DNA of 64,000 nucleotides from Achatina immaculata (lineage: Eukaryota > Mollusca > Gastropoda > Stylommatophora > Achatinidae), in NCBI GenBank assembly GCA_009760885.1, contig CM019719.1, forward strand, positions 23,451,084 through 23,515,083, read 5' to 3'. The position numbers and the translations under genes are program-made. Below, in pieces: positions 11,502 through 24,007 of the stretch (within the stretch, counting starts at the first letter, position 1; each line of letters begins with the position of its first letter). The notes under the pieces are model-generated. The model did not search any database and had not been told where the DNA came from. It was given only the letters and a program-made list of their open reading frames with translations.

Positions 11502-11938
11502 TATATATATATATATATATAACTCATCGTTTCCCAGCTTTATCTATATTTTAACTCATCATTTCCCAGCTTTATCTATATTTTAACTCATCATTTCTCA
11601 GCTTTATCAGTATTTTAACTCATCATTTCCCAGCGAAATATCTATGCTAATCTGTACACAGTAACTCCAGCACAACATTCACCTACTCTTGTCTTAGCAA
11701 GTAACAAGTAATTTATTTAAATATAACTGGCAACTAAATTCTGATCAAAATCTGAAGATTAAAAAAAAAACAAACTACCAACCAGGTAACCATGAGATGT
11801 GGCTGAAGAAAAACCATACAACCATACGCTTGCTCCGTTCTGGTGTTGGTGCATATTTACTCCACATTTAATACCTTGTATTTCCGGGTTAATTTATATG
11901 AAATATTAATATTCAAAGTTTATTTTCTGATTTTGATT

Positions 11939-12279
11939 ATGTCATCATCATCATCATCATAATCATCATGTGCTGTGCCGATCGGCGTTGGCTATTATGT
12001 TTCTCCATTGTACCCCATTCTCCATGCGGGCTATCAAGTTCGTTCGGTAATCTCCCCTCACACAATCTCAAACTATCCAGTATCATTTCTCCCAGCCTTG
12101 CCTTGGCTCTTCTTTCCTCTATTTTCCCCGTTGTTACAACATTTTCAATGGCCCCTTCTTCTCACTACATGGACTATGAAAGTACAATGTCTCTGCCGTA
12201 TTTAGTGACAAGATTATTTGTCTCTCCAGCTATCTTGCACATTCTGTGCTCTCTGGGAAACTATTATGCGATTATGTCA
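11939..12279 (-). pseudogene. Diverged LINE-A-like 3' relic, copy B
   Basis: Duplicate of 10169-10510 with few differences. Same CAT microsatellite at the LINE 3' end. Confidence 0.65.
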
Positions 12280-12541
12280 TAAATGTAGCTAAGAAAGAAT
12301 TGAACTATTTAAACTCTCATGTGAAAATTTCGTTCACTCCCTGGTAATGTAAAGAGTTAACTATCTGTCTGTCACCCATCTCACTGTCCGTCCCTCTGTC
12401 TGCTGATCTGTCTGAATCCTCATCTGTCTTGCCTGTCTTCCCCTTCCTCTGTCTGTATGCCTGTCTTGTCTGTCAGTTTCCTCATTCTTTTGTCTTTTTT
12501 TTTTACACAGCTTTTCATATTTTCACAGCATTAATCTGTTT

Positions 12542-13359
12542 GCCTGTTCAAGTTTCAACGTGAAAGAGCTTCTCAATGAAAGCCCCTCCTCTTTTCTGTC
12601 TCACGCACGGCGTGTTTTCCCAGCACTCTCAAGACACGGGCTGCTGCCCCATTCACTGCTTCCTGTGTCACCTTTTTCTCCATTAAGTTTTCTTGACATT
12701 CATTCCACCGAGGTTCCTCTTCTTCTTTTTTTTAAAGCTCAGTCCACATTTCAGTTCATTTTCTTCTCACATTTGAGTTTCGCGATGAAACGCTCTCAGA
12801 ACTCAAGCTCTTACATTTTTATCACATTCACAAAGATGACGGTGTTTTCTTTATAGCAGGTGTCTTTTATTAATTACATTAAGGCTTCATTTACTGATTC
12901 CCTTGACTTGTATTGCTAGCCTCAGCCATCAAAAGAGCACTTGATCATCAGCCTCCCTCACTCACTTGATTTAATTTGGGGAACTATTCTTGACAGCTTT
13001 AGGTCTGTAGTGATATATGTGAAACGTGCGCAAAGCACAGAGATCACGATATTATTGAAATTAAGAAAAAAAAGCAGACATCAGACACATGGATTGCTCT
13101 GTGTACACAGAGACTGCATACAAACTGATTGATAGGACGACACAGAGGCAAGGAATCTTCTGGAGATGTAGACATTCAGAGAATTAGACAGTCGATCATA
13201 CTAGTGTGCAGACAGGAACGCATAGAAGATGATTGTATCCTTGAATAGACAGATGAACAACAGACACCCACACACACACACAGAGACAAAAAGATATGCA
13301 GACAGAATGACAGAAAGAAAAATGGAAGACAGACAAACAGGCAGACACGAGAAACAAAT
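12542..13359. other. Spacer, no gene seen
   Basis: Pyrimidine-rich then mixed sequence. One open frame near 12560 has no supporting motif or splice context. Confidence 0.45.
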
Positions 13360-14415
<1,056 letters not shown>

Positions 14416-14770
14416 CGACTTACGCGTACTTCCTATTGTCTGAGGCATACACTTAAATTTGAACTATACATCCTGTTAGTATATATTCCACACGTTGTTA
14501 TTTTTCTGCAATCTTTCATCATTATCGTTCCTCTCGCACCTTCCAGTTACTGAACTGTCTTAGACGAATTATAAAATTAAATAATTTCCTGTTTTTTCTA
14601 AACTCGCAGATTCATGTGGTTTCCAGCGATCCTAACCCAATGTGCTCTTGTTTCATAAAATTCAGTCATCAATCCTTTGTTGTTGATGAATTCGTCTGTA
14701 ACCAAAAACGTCAGTTTTATTTTGTTGTTTGTTTGTTTTCTCTGCCCCTCACCTTGGTGAAGCTTAGAAC

Positions 14771-15015
14771 TTGGCATCGAGTTAGATGAGGAAAGGGTTG
14801 GCATCGAGTTAGATGAGGAAAGGGTTGGCATCGAGTTAGACGAGGAAAGGGTTGGCATCTAGTTAGAAGAGGAAAGGTTTGGCATCGAGTTAGAAGAGGA
14901 AAGGGTTGGCATCGAGTTAGATGAGGAAAGGGTTGGCATCGAGTTAGAAGAGGAAAGGGTTGGCATCGAGTTAGATGAGGAAAGGGCTGGCATCGAGTTA
15001 GATGAGGAAAGGGTT
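14771..15015. repeat. 27-bp minisatellite
   Basis: Nine copies of TTGGCATCGAGTTAGATGAG plus GAAAGGG, in frame with the triplet period on the minus strand, so it looks like a serine-rich peptide. No start context or domain supports coding. Confidence 0.9.
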
Positions 15016-15231
15016 GAACTGGTTTCCCTAAGGTTCTGGAGCAAACCCAGAAAGGTATGTTTCTTAAATTCCCCTTCCATCCTCGGCTTGTTTACCCCTT
15101 CTCTGGGGCATTGGTCATCAACGAGAGGTCTCTGTTTTATTTCTATCCTGGGCTGTTTTTTTTCTGTCCGCCTCCAGGTGTAGCAGATCTTTTTTATTTC
15201 AAGTCAATCCCGCCAGATGTTTCTAGGTCTT

Positions 15232-15872
15232 GGTTGTTATAAGTCGTGCTGGTTATAGGTCGTGCTGGTTATAGGTCTTGCTGGTTATAGGTCGTGCTGG
15301 TTATAGGTCGTGCTTGTTATAAGTCGTGCTGGTTACAGGTCGTGCTGGTTATAGGTCTTGCCGGTTATAGGTCGTGCTGGTTATAGGTCGTGCTTGTTAT
15401 AAGTCGTGCTGGTTATAGGTCTTGCTTGTTATAAGTCGTGCTGGTTATAGGTCGTGCTGGTTATAGGTCGTGCTGGTTATAAGTTGTGCTGGTTATAGGT
15501 CGTGCTGGTTATAGGTCGTGCTTGTTACAGATCTTCCTTGTTATAGGTTTTCCTTGTTATAGGTCTTGCTTGTTATAGTCTTCCTTGTTATAGGTATTGC
15601 TTGGTATAGGTCCTGCTTGTTATAGTCTTCCTTGTTATAGGTCCTGCTTGTTATAGGTTTTCCTTGTTATAGGTCTTGCTTGTTATAGTCTTCCTTGTTA
15701 TAGGTATTGCTTGGTATAGGTCCTGCTTGTTATAGTCTTCCTTGTTATAGGTCCTGCTTGTTATAGGTTATCCTTGTTATAGGTCTTGCTTGTTATAGGT
15801 CGCGCTTGTTATAAGGTCGTGCTTGTTATAGGTCTTCCTTGTTTTTATGTCTTCCTTGTTATAGGTCTTCCT
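15232..15872. repeat. 18-19-bp minisatellite
   Basis: About 35 copies of GGTTATAGGTCGTGCT and its CTTCCTTG variants. Variant types are clustered: GTGCTGG types at the left, CTTCCTTG types at the right. Confidence 0.92.
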
Positions 15873-15885
15873 ATCCTAAAACAAG

Positions 15886-17008
15886 TTTTAAGTTTGATGA
15901 CGACTACATGCCTCCATGAATCATAATACTTTAAAATTATTTTAGACTGCTCTTACAGACACCGAATTCAGTCAATTGTTTATTCTGAATAGTATCGACA
16001 TTTTTGTTCGGTAGATAGTCATTTATATGTGTATGTAGTTACCTTAATGTTACATTACTTACCTAACATAGTTTCTTTACTGTGCTGATGACACAGTATT
16101 ACTGCCAACAACACAAAAAGGAATGGAAAAAAATAATTATGTCAGTCCGTAAGAACAGTGAAGAGCAAAACTTCTATTTTAATGGGAAGAAAACAAAATT
16201 GATGACAACTGACAAAACAAATAAGGCAGCTGAAATTTCAATGAGGAAAAATTGGAAGAGGTGGAGAGTTTTGAATATCTTGGATCATTATTAACTAATA
16301 ACGGAGATACAATGAGGGAAATTAAAAGAAGGACATCTATCGCTCTTCGGAAAGTAAAACAACTAAAGAATCTGTGGAGAGGAACAGACAGAACTACAAA
16401 GATAATATTTTAAGGGCATGCATCTTTCTCATCGTAACATATGCCTGTGAGACCTGGACACTTAACAACACAGCTGAGAAACACATATAAATGCCCTTGA
16501 ATGTAAATACTACAGAAGAGTTCTTCAATTAAATATTATGGACACAAAAAAGAACAAATATATCCATACTACAAGAACTTAATATTGAAGAAAGTTGGCT
16601 AGTAAAGAGGATTAAACAGAGAAAACATAAACACTTTGAACAAATTAACGTCATAATAACTTAGAGAAGATCGCCTGGAAAGGTACACAATGGGAAAAAG
16701 AAAGAGAGGAAGACCAAGGCAAAGATGGCTTGCAAGACATCGTTGATAATCTGCAAATGGATGCATCAGCAGCAGGGCATCTTGTTTATAACCTAGAGGC
16801 CTACAAGAGAGCTATTAGAGAGGCAGAGTTCCACAAGGGACATGCAAATGACTGAGTTACCTTAATGTTAATTATGTTTGTTATATGAGCAGCATATTTG
16901 TAGAATATATGGAACTGAGTGAAAGTTGTACGATAAAGGGCAGAATGTCAAACGGGCCCGCGTGCCCAGCTCATAACACTTTTGAAATAAAGATCAATCA
17001 ATCAGTCA
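15886..17008 (+). mobile_element. ATCA-tailed element, copy 1, split by LINE-C
   Basis: The left half (15886-16052) has GAATCATAATACTTTAAAAT, a TTAGACTGCTCTTACAG block and GATAGTCATTTATATG. The right half (16855-17008) has TATGAGCAGCATATTTG, AAAGGGCAGAATGTCA and the end TTTTGAAATAAAG followed by ATCA repeats. Joining the halves across the insertion gives one continuous element matching the two other copies at 39-43 kb. It appears non-coding. The AATAAA and short-repeat tail fit a retrotransposed element. Confidence 0.8.
16053..16854 (+). mobile_element. LINE-C, 5'-truncated insertion with 16-bp TSD
   Basis: The start reads through the polymerase active-site region (a degraded ADDTV-like segment near 16085). 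Frames continue through a SLLTNNG-like segment near 16285, the LWRGTDRT region near 16370 and the basic KRKRGRPRQRW tail near 16695. It ends AAATGACTG. Frameshifts and stops make it non-functional. It is flanked by the identical sequence AGTTACCTTAATGTTA at 16037-16052 and 16855-16870, a target-site duplication typical of target-primed reverse transcription. Family-wide the 3' tail is a TGAC repeat, seen also at 29293 and 51077. Confidence 0.88.
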
Positions 17009-17018
17009 ATTGTTACCT

Positions 17019-17175
17019 CTTTCCATGTTTGTGGTAGGCTTTCGAAGTGTATGTCCTACCCATGTGCAAAGTATTTCTCATTATCATTTCTTTCACTGTC
17101 GGTTGGTTCATTTTCTGCCATAGCTCTTCATTACTGATGGCATCGGGCAATCTAATATGTTGGCTTCTTAAATGG
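17019..17175 (-). pseudogene. LINE-E relic, C-terminal end
   Basis: The minus strand encodes a segment RLPDAISNEELWQKMNQ followed by a basic stretch. ISNEELW is typical of the region downstream of the polymerase domain in several LINE families. It is about 50 codons with no tail preserved. Confidence 0.6.
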
Positions 17176-17496
17176 GTGTATCATAGTGGCAAACATCATT
17201 TGGTATCTTGCTAACCATGTTTTTGCTACGGTTATTCTGAGAGCACAAAAGGAGCCAGGTTATGGCCAGCCGCAACATAATGGACCTAATGCGTCAGCCT
17301 GACAACAATCAGTTCTCATACACGGTGGAGCCTAAAGAGATGTCTGAAATTGCATCTTTGATGAGAAAGCATTGTCTAGTCTCCTGGAATATGAATAAAA
17401 CCTCCCACAGCTTCTTTACTTTGTTACTTGATCATAAGTCAACATCACTATGTGGCGTGATAGTAGGGATCGGTTCCCGAGTGTTCAAAACAAAAC

Positions 17497-17575
17497 CAGC
17501 ACTAGTAGCAACAACAGTAACAACAACAATAACAACAGTAGCAACAACAGTAACGACAACAGTACCAACAACAGT
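17497..17575. repeat. AAC/AGT triplet-rich tract
   Basis: Impure AACAACAGT repeats that keep several frames open and create the threonine- or asparagine-rich translations seen here. Confidence 0.85.
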
Positions 17576-18285
17576 AACTCTTTTATATTTGCTCTTACAT
17601 CTGGTATCAAAAGAAAAAAAAACACCCCACAATATCAGAAGATACAATTCTTGCGAAGAGTGGCAGTACAGTCATCAATGCCTACAGACAACACTTTATG
17701 CAAATGATGGCTCTGATAGCGCCGACAAAATCAGACCAGAAGTCTCTCGGAGAAAGAAGAGCACAAGTGATACAGTAAACATAGAAAGTCTTGTGTAATA
17801 TTGATCACTTTGGCTACCTTCCTACAAGGATATTCTTTTTAGAACCCGTTATTTTGCCCAATCGATCGTCTGTCCTTTCCTCACGCTTTCGGTGCAAACG
17901 TTTCGGTATATGGGACAGAGCAATAAAAACACAGTAACTGCACAGAGACGTAAATCTGCGGAAAGTAAATTTAAAGTAACAATCTTTACTTCTTGTAACA
18001 AAACAACAGTTTAGTATTTCAGTTCATTCCCTTTCATTAAAAAAAGAGAACAACAAACACAGAGAATGAGTTATTCAGCAAAAGTTACGAGTCCTATAAG
18101 CAACTAAAAGAAGCAACTAATATACAACAAAACTCCAAAGTAGGTTAGTACAACATAGTTACGGACAGTGCGACAAGAAACGACTATGGTAATTTAGAAG
18201 TAAATCTCTAGCTAAAATCTGGATATGAAACGTAAAAAAAAGGGAAAAATGAAAATACAGCATCGTCATTTCATTTTCCTCATTT

Positions 18286-19127
18286 CATCATCATTATCAT
18301 GTGCCGTGCCGACTGGCGTTGGCTATTATGCTTCTCCAGAGTACACGATCCTTCATGCAGGCCATCAGCTCAGTTGGTGATCTCCTCTCACACCATCCCG
18401 TCAGACTGTCCAGTATCATTTCTCTTGGTCTTCCTCTTGATCTTCTTCCTTCTATTTTTCCTGTTGTTACAATATTTTCAATGCCCCCTCTTCTCATTGC
18501 ATGTCCTATGAAAGTACATTGTCTCTCTCTTATCTTTTTGACAAGGTTTTTTGTCTCTCCAGCTCTTCTCCTACATTCTTCATTAGTTATTTTTGCTGTC
18601 CAGGGGATTCGCAACATTCTTCTAATAAACCACATTTCTGCTGCTTCCAATGATTTTTGTGCAGACTTGCCTATTGTCCATGATTCACTTCCATATAACA
18701 AGATAGGTTCAATATAGCATTTTAGGACTCGTTTTCTAACATTCATTGATAAGGATGTGTTGGTCAATATGTTTCTCATTCTCTGAAATGCAGTCTTTGC
18801 TTGGCCTATTCTGTTCCTAATTTCTGTTCTGCATTTCCCATCTGAAGTTATTACTGCTCCAAGCTATTTGAATTTCTGCACCTGTTTTAGAACAGTTCCG
18901 TTTAATTTAATACTGCATGATGGTGGATTCTGTTTCTTAGATATAACCATAGTCTCTGTCTTTTTGATGTTCAAAGTAAGGCCTTTCTGTTCACTTTCTT
19001 TGGCGACTTTATTCAAGAGATTTTGCAGGTCTTGTTGGTTCTCAGCTATCAGTACTGTGTCGTCAGCATACCGAAGGTTGTTAATATTGTATCCTCCAAT
19101 TTTTATGTCTGGCTCTGTGATTCCTCA
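18286..19127 (-). pseudogene. LINE-A copy, 5'-truncated, interrupted
   Basis: The minus strand matches the C-terminal 40% of the LINE-A protein. The 160-codon frame from 18779 down to 18297 covers [37 protein letters not shown] and the RRSRGRPRE tail. Upstream, the region up to 19127 continues into the YADD-containing part, but with a stop and frame changes. An ATG/CAT tract marks the 3' end at 18286-18300. Clearly related to 52189-53691, but dead. Confidence 0.88.
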
Positions 19128-19477
19128 TTTACCATTCAGTTTAAATTCGCTTGGAAACGAAATATCTGAAATTTGGAATCCCCATCATGGTGCTATAACC
19201 ATCTTTGTCCAGGGTTTGGTTAAATGTCATCAATTGTGCTACCATAGTCATTGAATTTATCATAAACCGCTTTTTATAATTTCTTTCTCGAGCTACGAGC
19301 TTGTGTTCCTCGCTGCTGCTGCTGCTGATGATGATGATGATGTGAAGATGTTTACAGGCACGTATCATGTGGCATGTGGCTTGGTTTACATTGGTTCGCT
19401 GGAAGTATCAAACTTGATCACATAAACTGGCCTCTCTCCAGACTCCAATATAACTGGGACTGCCTGAGCTCCTCTAT

Positions 19478-19680
19478 ACTAGACTCTAGTATATCTAGGA
19501 TCACTTCAAATCCCTCTATAATCCACTATAACTAGGATCACTTTAAGCCCCTATATAATCCACTATCTCTAGGATCACTTCAAGCCCAAACCGCGGGCCC
19601 CCCCGGCCCCCCCCCCCTGTTTCCACTATCACTGGTATCATTTCAAGCCCCTCCAGATTCTACTATTACTATGCTCACTT
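19478..19680. repeat. About 38-bp minisatellite with a C-rich interruption
   Basis: Four to five copies of a unit with CTCTATAATCCACTAT, CTAGGATCACTTCAAGCCC. It is broken at 19590-19618 by an almost pure G+C stretch. Confidence 0.8.
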
Positions 19681-19681
19681 C

Positions 19682-20050
19682 AAACCCATCGACATCCCAG
19701 CATCACGTCAAACCCATCGATATCCCAACATCATGTCAAACCCATCGACATCCCAGCATCACGTCAAACCCATCGACATCCCAGCATCACGTCAAACATA
19801 TTGACATCCAAGCATCACGTCAAACCCATCGACATCCAAGCATCACGTCAAACATATCGACATCCCAGCATCACGTCAAACCCATCGACATCCAAGCATC
19901 ACGTCAAACCCATCGACATCCAAGCATCACGTCAAACCCATCGACATTCAAGCATCACGTCAAGCCCATTGACATCCCAGCATCACGTCAAACCCATCGA
20001 CATCCCAGCATCACGTCAAACCCGTCGACATCTCAGCATCACGTCAAACC
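19682..20050. repeat. 27-bp minisatellite
   Basis: About 14 copies of AACCCATCGACATCCCAGC followed by ATCACGTC. The unit is a multiple of three, so long open frames with SITSNPSTS-type peptides appear in more than one frame. No other coding evidence. Confidence 0.92.
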
Positions 20051-21059
20051 CTTATATCATCAGGACCACTTTGAGCTTTTCTCTGTTAGCCAGATTTAAG
20101 GGACAAGAATATCCAGTTACAACGAGCATCACGAGGCGGTAGGATAGGCATTTTTGCCTCCTGATACCTGGGCCTCGCATCTATCAAAGTCTCCTCTCAT
20201 CACTACAACCATCATCACCATTTTGTTCAAGTCATCACTATCAAACATCGCCCTTTAGTCTGCCAACATGTCAAGGAAAATACAAACACAAACATCAAAT
20301 TATGGCTGCCAACAAAACATCATCATCAACATCATTACAACCAATACGATCACCCCAAAAAAAAAAACAACATCAATTACCATCACTAAGAAAACGAACA
20401 GTTATCACTGATAAAATCAAGTCCAGTTTATTAATACCACACAACTTCAGTCACGCTTCGATGAACCAGCAGTTATTCCCATGCTCTAACAGAATCTTCA
20501 TTAATGCAAGAATTGCACAGTCGGCTTTTGACGAATGATTGAATCCCTCCACGCGGAGTGATTAAATAACAAGATTGGAAGATCAGCTGTCAAAACTGAG
20601 GGATCTCTTTAATTTGCGGACGGATAATTGCATCCATCGGCAGAGCAAAGAAACTTCGTTTTTTTTTTTAAATGAGAGCGTGAACGAAAAAAAGTGAAAG
20701 ACAGGCAATGAAATGTAGATGCAGAGGTGGAGGGATGGAGAGAAGATTAAAGATAGACCAATAGTAGATATGTGTGACGTGGACGAAATAATTTCCGAAG
20801 GCATTATTTAATAGACAGAGAGACAGTCAGAAATATAGACAAACAGACAGATAGAGAGAAAGACAGACTGACAGAGAGAAAGATGGATAGATTAGATTTG
20901 TTAAAGATGTCAAGCCTTGGTTTTGGGAGAATACAATTGCTTAAGCGTTGACTGTGTTTTGGGTTGGATTTGAACAACGGCCACAGATAGAGTGGAGCAT
21001 TATGAGATAGAATTTTATTAATTAAATTGGCCTTGTTGAAAAGAAATATCTTTTTGAGG
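20051..21059. other. Spacer, no gene seen
   Basis: Mixed sequence with an ATC-rich part at 20200-20340 and a GACA-rich part at 20815-20890. No convincing coding or RNA feature. Confidence 0.45.
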
Positions 21060-21125
<66 letters not shown>

Positions 21126-21146
21126 CAGATAGATAGATAGATAGAC

Positions 21147-21181
<35 letters not shown>

Positions 21182-21202
21182 CAGATAGATAGATAGATAG
21201 AC

Positions 21203-21253
<51 letters not shown>

Positions 21254-21258
21254 CAGAC

Positions 21259-21289
<31 letters not shown>

Positions 21290-21290
21290 C

Positions 21291-21349
<59 letters not shown>

Positions 21350-21350
21350 C

Positions 21351-21417
<67 letters not shown>

Positions 21418-21438
21418 CAGATAGATAGATAGATAGAC

Positions 21439-21478
<40 letters not shown>
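21060..21478. repeat. Long GATA array with interspersed GACA
   Basis: About 104 tetranucleotides, mostly GATA with single GACA variants at irregular spacing. It abuts the left copy of the 2.2-kb duplication. Confidence 0.96.
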
Positions 21479-21589
21479 CCGTCCCCTTATTATTTTATTT
21501 AATTTGGTCTTTTTTTTTACCGTCTAAATTATTTTTCCGCATACCACTATATTGATATTCTTTCCTTATTTCTTGTGTTATCACTAAAC

Positions 21590-21781
21590 TTTATGTTGAA
21601 TGTAGCTTGTTACTTTATGTTGAATGTAGCTTGTTACTTTATGTTGAATGTAGCTTGTTACTTTATGTTGAATGTAGCTTGTTACTTTATGTTGAATGTA
21701 GCTTGTTACTTTATGTTGAATGTAGCTTGTTACTTTATGTTGAATGTAGCTTGTTACTTTATGTTGGATGTAGCTTGTTAC
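21590..21781. repeat. 24-bp minisatellite, 8 units, copy A
   Basis: Eight perfect-length units of TTTATGTTGAATGTAGC followed by TTGTTAC. Only unit 8 carries the GGATGT variant. Confidence 0.95.
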
Positions 21782-22559
21782 GTTTCCCCTGGCTTCTTTT
21801 CTGTGCTGTTATTTCAATAAATGTTTTTTATTTAGTGTTTAGTGTTTCGAAATGTGCTTCATTTAAGCACAAATTAATTATAGACTGCTTTTAAATTATT
21901 GCCGTTTCTCCAGGATTCTTCTTTCAGTTACCTGTCTCACTTTGATATTAACTCTTGACTGTCTGTCTCTCTTTGTGTGTTTCTTTGCAAAGTTTTATTA
22001 CATTTACTATCACAAGATCCTGGCTTAGAAGAATCCTAGCATTAACTCTTAGTACCAGACTGGAATTCACGAGACAAAACAATTTTATAATAAACATATT
22101 TCATGCTTTATTTTTTTCCCACGTCAAGCTTATATTCAGCAAATACTGCAGTTCAGCGTTTGAATCTTCAAAAGAACTGGACTAAAACAATTATTATTTT
22201 CAAAAAGTCCAACTTTATATGTTTTTATGTAGGTGGATCACGACACGGAATGTTTTGAAACAGCGGAAATCGGCAAAACAAATGTTTAGAAGGGGGGGGG
22301 GGGTCGAGTAGGCGGGGAAAAACATGAACAACATGGCGCCTATGTTCCTGTCGAACTGGGAAAGTTGCGTGCCATCTACTTGGCTGTGCTACGTGCACGC
22401 TAGATAGTTGATTACAGACTTCGAGTAAAAGCCGCAAGAAGCAATAGTGCAACTATCTATTCTAGTTTTTATACGCACGGGGGAAAAGATCGTTAGTACA
22501 CAGATAGAGGCTAAACATAAAAGATGTCATGTCATTTTTGAAAGCTTTACGATTCTCGT

Positions 22560-22581
22560 AATGGCGCTGTTGGCGCCATTT
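22560..22581. other. Short perfect inverted repeat
   Basis: AATGGCGC and GCGCCATT, eight base pairs, flank a five-base loop. It is duplicated near 24789 in copy B. Function unknown. Confidence 0.6.
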
Positions 22582-23815
22582 TGTCTCATGTAATAAAAAT
22601 AGTAAATGACGTACTGAAGGTAGAGGAAAATCGGTCTCACAGAAAGAAGAGAAATTTCCAGTACATCGTACACAGGAATGAACAACCAAGAAGGAAGAGA
22701 GGAAGAGAAGTCAACCAAAGACAACCAGGAAGGAAGAGAGGAAGAGAAGTCACCCAAAGACAATCAGGAAGGAAACACAGTCAGATATATCGTGGATGTT
22801 GATCGCGAGCTGTTTGGAGAGTAACTGTTACTGTCTTGTAACACTCCACAATGGTAGCTAACATGGTGTGTCTTGACCTTCACTTCAGATATATATATAT
22901 ATATATATCGTGATATGAACATACGTTTATAAAAGAAATCAAGGATTAAGTTTCTTATACTTGATTTTTTTCTCGTCTTGGCAGTCTTAACTTGTCGTGT
23001 CTTTTCTTATCTCTTGTCTTATCTTCTCATCTCTTGTCTCATTAATACACCTAGCAGTGCTGAAGAACAAACAAACAAAAAAGACATATTCACGGAGTAC
23101 TGTTATTCACTTCATACAATAAATTGTTTAAGGTTTCTGTTTTCCTGTCCGTCCCCCGTGCGTGACCAGCCTCTTCCTAAGATTCTGTCTATTCTCCAGG
23201 TGTTTACATCTTGATGGTAGCAGTGTAAGGTGTCCAAACCATTTGACCTCTTCTTGCTGTTACAACAACACATTTTCCCCACGATGACGTCATTCGTAAT
23301 TGTGTCTATTCCTGCTATATTTAGCTCTCTTCTTAAAAAGAAAAAAAACTCCACGTGTGTCTCGATGACTTTCCTGACACTATTAGGTGTTAAAATCCAA
23401 ATATGACACCGACAGCATGAACTATTTTCTTATACATCGTCCTAAGTCAGACTAGAAACTGAGTGTAAAGAACACATGACTGATATCAGGTTTGTATTTG
23501 TTCTATACACTACATGAACTCAGTTTTGTTTTTTTTTTTTTGAGGTGGGAAAAATCATGAATCTCGGACACGCCATTGACCCAAACGAACCCGAACTTGA
23601 CATTTAATCATCCCACACTTGACAAGCTCAGATGAATCTACACAGCTTCGCATGCATCAGATTCAGAACTGGCCCTGACTTGTTAGATAGATAGATAGAT
23701 AGATCCGTCCCCTTATTATTTTATTTAATTTTGTCTTTTTTTTACCGTCTAAATTATTTTTCCGCATACCACTATATTTGATATTCTTTCCTTATTTCTT
23801 GTGTTATCACTAAAC

Positions 23816-24007
23816 TTTATGTTGAATGTAGCTTGTTACTTTATGTTGGATGTAGCTTGTTACTTTATGTTGAATGTAGCTTGTTACTTTATGTTGAATG
23901 TAGCTTGTTACTTTATGTTGAATGTAGCTTGTTACTTTATGTTGGATGTAGCTTGTTACTTTATGTTGAATGTAGCTTGTTACTTTATGTTGGATGTAGC
24001 TTGTTAC
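23816..24007. repeat. 24-bp minisatellite, 8 units, copy B
   Basis: Same unit and number as copy A, but units 2, 6 and 8 carry the GGATGT variant. Confidence 0.95.

Larger units (their letters stand above)
9279..12541. repeat. Direct tandem duplication, 1494 and 1769 bp copies
   Basis: Copy A is 9279-10772 and copy B 10773-12541. Both begin GAGCGGTGTATGCAG and end CACAGCATTAATCTGTTT. They differ by few substitutions. The 275-bp size difference is explained by a SINE and TA-tract change in copy B (11208-11520). Confidence 0.93.

Noticed and set aside
17262..17798. 178-codon plus-strand frame
   Set aside because: The middle is a translated AAC/AGT tract, the ends have no motif, and the alternative frame across the tract is open too.
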